A program made the translations under genes and the position numbers. From Coraliomargarita sp965656715 (GTDB taxonomy: Bacteria > Verrucomicrobiota > Verrucomicrobiia > Opitutales > Coraliomargaritaceae), in the NCBI GenBank assembly GCA_965656715.1, contig CBFHLR010000002.1, forward strand, positions 62,001-126,000: a stretch of DNA of 64,000 nucleotides, in the 5' to 3' direction. Below are positions 63,228 through 64,000 of this stretch, piece by piece. Below the pieces are notes generated by a model that had not been told where the DNA came from, made no database searches, and worked only from the letters and a program-made list of their open reading frames with translations. Each line of letters starts with the position of its first letter. Position 1 is the stretch's first letter.

Positions 63228-64000
63228 ATGTGTGACTCATTGAAACATCTATCCATTCTTTGCCTGCTACTAGTTGCGCCCTTAGTTCTTCTGGCGGAGG
63301 ATCGGCCAAATATTATTGTCTTCCTTGTCGATGACATGGGCCTGATGGATACCTCGGTTCCGTTTCTTGCTAATGATGACGGGGACCCAGTGGCGCATCC
63401 GCTCAACGAGTTTTACCGCACGCCAGCGATGGAACGTCTGGCTGCTAAGGGCATTCGCTTTAGCGATTTCTATGCACACTCAGTTTGCTCGCCGACACGG
63501 GCGTCCATTCTTTCAGGGCAAAATGCGGCGCGTCATACCACCACGAATTGGATCAATCCGAGTGGTAAGAATACCAACAATTTCGGCCCACCGGATTGGA
63601 ATTGGCAGGGCCTGGCAGCTGAGGACGTCACTTTGCCGCGCATTCTGCAGGGGGATGGGTATAAAACCATCTTCATCGGTAAGGCTCATTTTGGTCCACT
63701 TGATAGTGAGGGTGCTGATCCGCTTAACTTGGGCTTCGATGTCAACATTGGCGGAGCACCTTGGGGACGGCCCAAGAGTTACTATGGGCGGGATCACTAT
63801 GGTAACCACCCTAAGTATACAAAGAACAATAAGAGGCTTACTCACAATGTGCCGCACTTGGAAAAGTATTACGACGACGATGTGTTCCTCACCGAAGCTC
63901 TTACTATCGAAGCTAAAGCAGCGATCGATACGGCTGTTGCTGCGGACCAGCCATTCTACCTTCAGTTGTCGCATTACGCGGCGCATTCTCCGTTCCAGTC
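63228..64000 (+). CDS. Type I sulfatase, C-terminus cut by window edge
   Basis: 257 codons are visible from ATG 63228 to the window end without a stop. A signal peptide (about 1-22, LCLLLVAPLVLLAED) is followed by RPNIIVFLVDDMGLMD, where Asp residues bind calcium. The formylglycine site is HSVCSPTRASILSGQNAARH (CxPxR with Cys about residue 86). HFGPLDSEGADPLNLGFDV and PFYLQLSHYAAHSPFQ are typical further on. It should remove sulfate esters from polysaccharides in the periplasm, once matured by a formylglycine-generating enzyme or anSME. Such enzymes fit breakdown of sulfated algal polysaccharides. Confidence 0.92.
   Translation, partial: MCDSLKHLSILCLLLVAPLVLLAEDRPNIIVFLVDDMGLMDTSVPFLANDDGDPVAHPLNEFYRTPAMERLAAKGIRFSDFYAHSVCSPTRASILSGQNAARHTTTNWINPSGKNTNNFGPPDWNWQGLAAEDVTLPRILQGDGYKTIFIGKAHFGPLDSEGADPLNLGFDVNIGGAPWGRPKSYYGRDHYGNHPKYTKNNKRLTHNVPHLEKYYDDDVFLTEALTIEAKAAIDTAVAADQPFYLQLSHYAAHSPFQ

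Overview
The window reads as a chromosomal stretch of a marine Verrucomicrobiota bacterium, most likely order Puniceicoccales (Opitutae). The grounds are a planctomycete/verrucomicrobial (PVM) type bacterial microcompartment (BMC) locus, several Tat-exported Gfo/Idh/MocA oxidoreductases with ThuA and DUF1080 proteins, a sulfatase, a PEP-CTERM-like tail, and many short palindromic dispersed repeats. This placement is inferred from gene content, not from a marker-gene comparison.

Region 1 (1-20.8 kb) is mostly housekeeping: glutamine-dependent NAD synthetase (cut by the left edge), Maf, a TonB-like protein, an RluA-type pseudouridine synthase, folA, thyA, two RNA methyltransferases, rpsU, an AspT/YidE-type transporter, a BadF/BadG-type sugar kinase and NAD-dependent DNA ligase. 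It also carries two secreted trypsin-fold proteins and a VanZ/cyclic-nucleotide-binding fusion. Several intergenic gaps hold inverted repeats, including a striking TTAATC/GATTAAG-rich family near 1.7-1.9 kb and 7.76-7.83 kb.

Region 2 (21.0-33.2 kb) is a carbohydrate cluster built around a PAS-AraC regulator. One arm encodes a DoxX-like membrane protein, a Tat-type oxidoreductase and a discoidin-like lipoprotein. The other encodes an MFS transporter, a cytosolic oxidoreductase, an exported ankyrin protein, a TIM-barrel isomerase, TatA, ThuA, a frameshifted Tat-type oxidoreductase and a DUF1080 protein.

Region 3 (33.4-50.5 kb) is the centrepiece. On the minus strand, deoR-rhaB-lutABC runs into a terminator and is followed by a PfkB kinase and a DUF4432 mutarotase-like gene. 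Divergently on the plus strand runs a BMC operon: pduL, two BMC-H, acetate kinase family, BMC-H, BMC-P, CoA-acylating aldehyde dehydrogenase, two BMC-P, class II aldolase, a four-helix-bundle protein and malate/lactate dehydrogenase. A terminator and a zinc alcohol dehydrogenase follow. The likely route is deoxyhexulose phosphate to dihydroxyacetone phosphate plus lactaldehyde, lactaldehyde to lactyl-CoA, lactyl phosphate and lactate, then lactate to pyruvate by LutABC in the cytosol. An 11-bp perfect inverted repeat brackets the shared promoter region of deoR and pduL. Four proteins carry encapsulation-peptide-like helices, including the alcohol dehydrogenase beyond the terminator. The four-helix-bundle gene is the least explained member of the operon.

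Region 4 (50.5-64 kb) holds ApbE, an Agl23-like glycosyltransferase, a GT2 glycosyltransferase and KatG. It ends in a second PAS-AraC/isomerase/DUF1080-ThuA/ThuA/Gfo-Idh-MocA cluster that resembles region 2, followed by a decayed sulfatase remnant and an intact sulfatase cut by the right edge. No tRNA, rRNA, CRISPR array, phage or transposase gene was seen.
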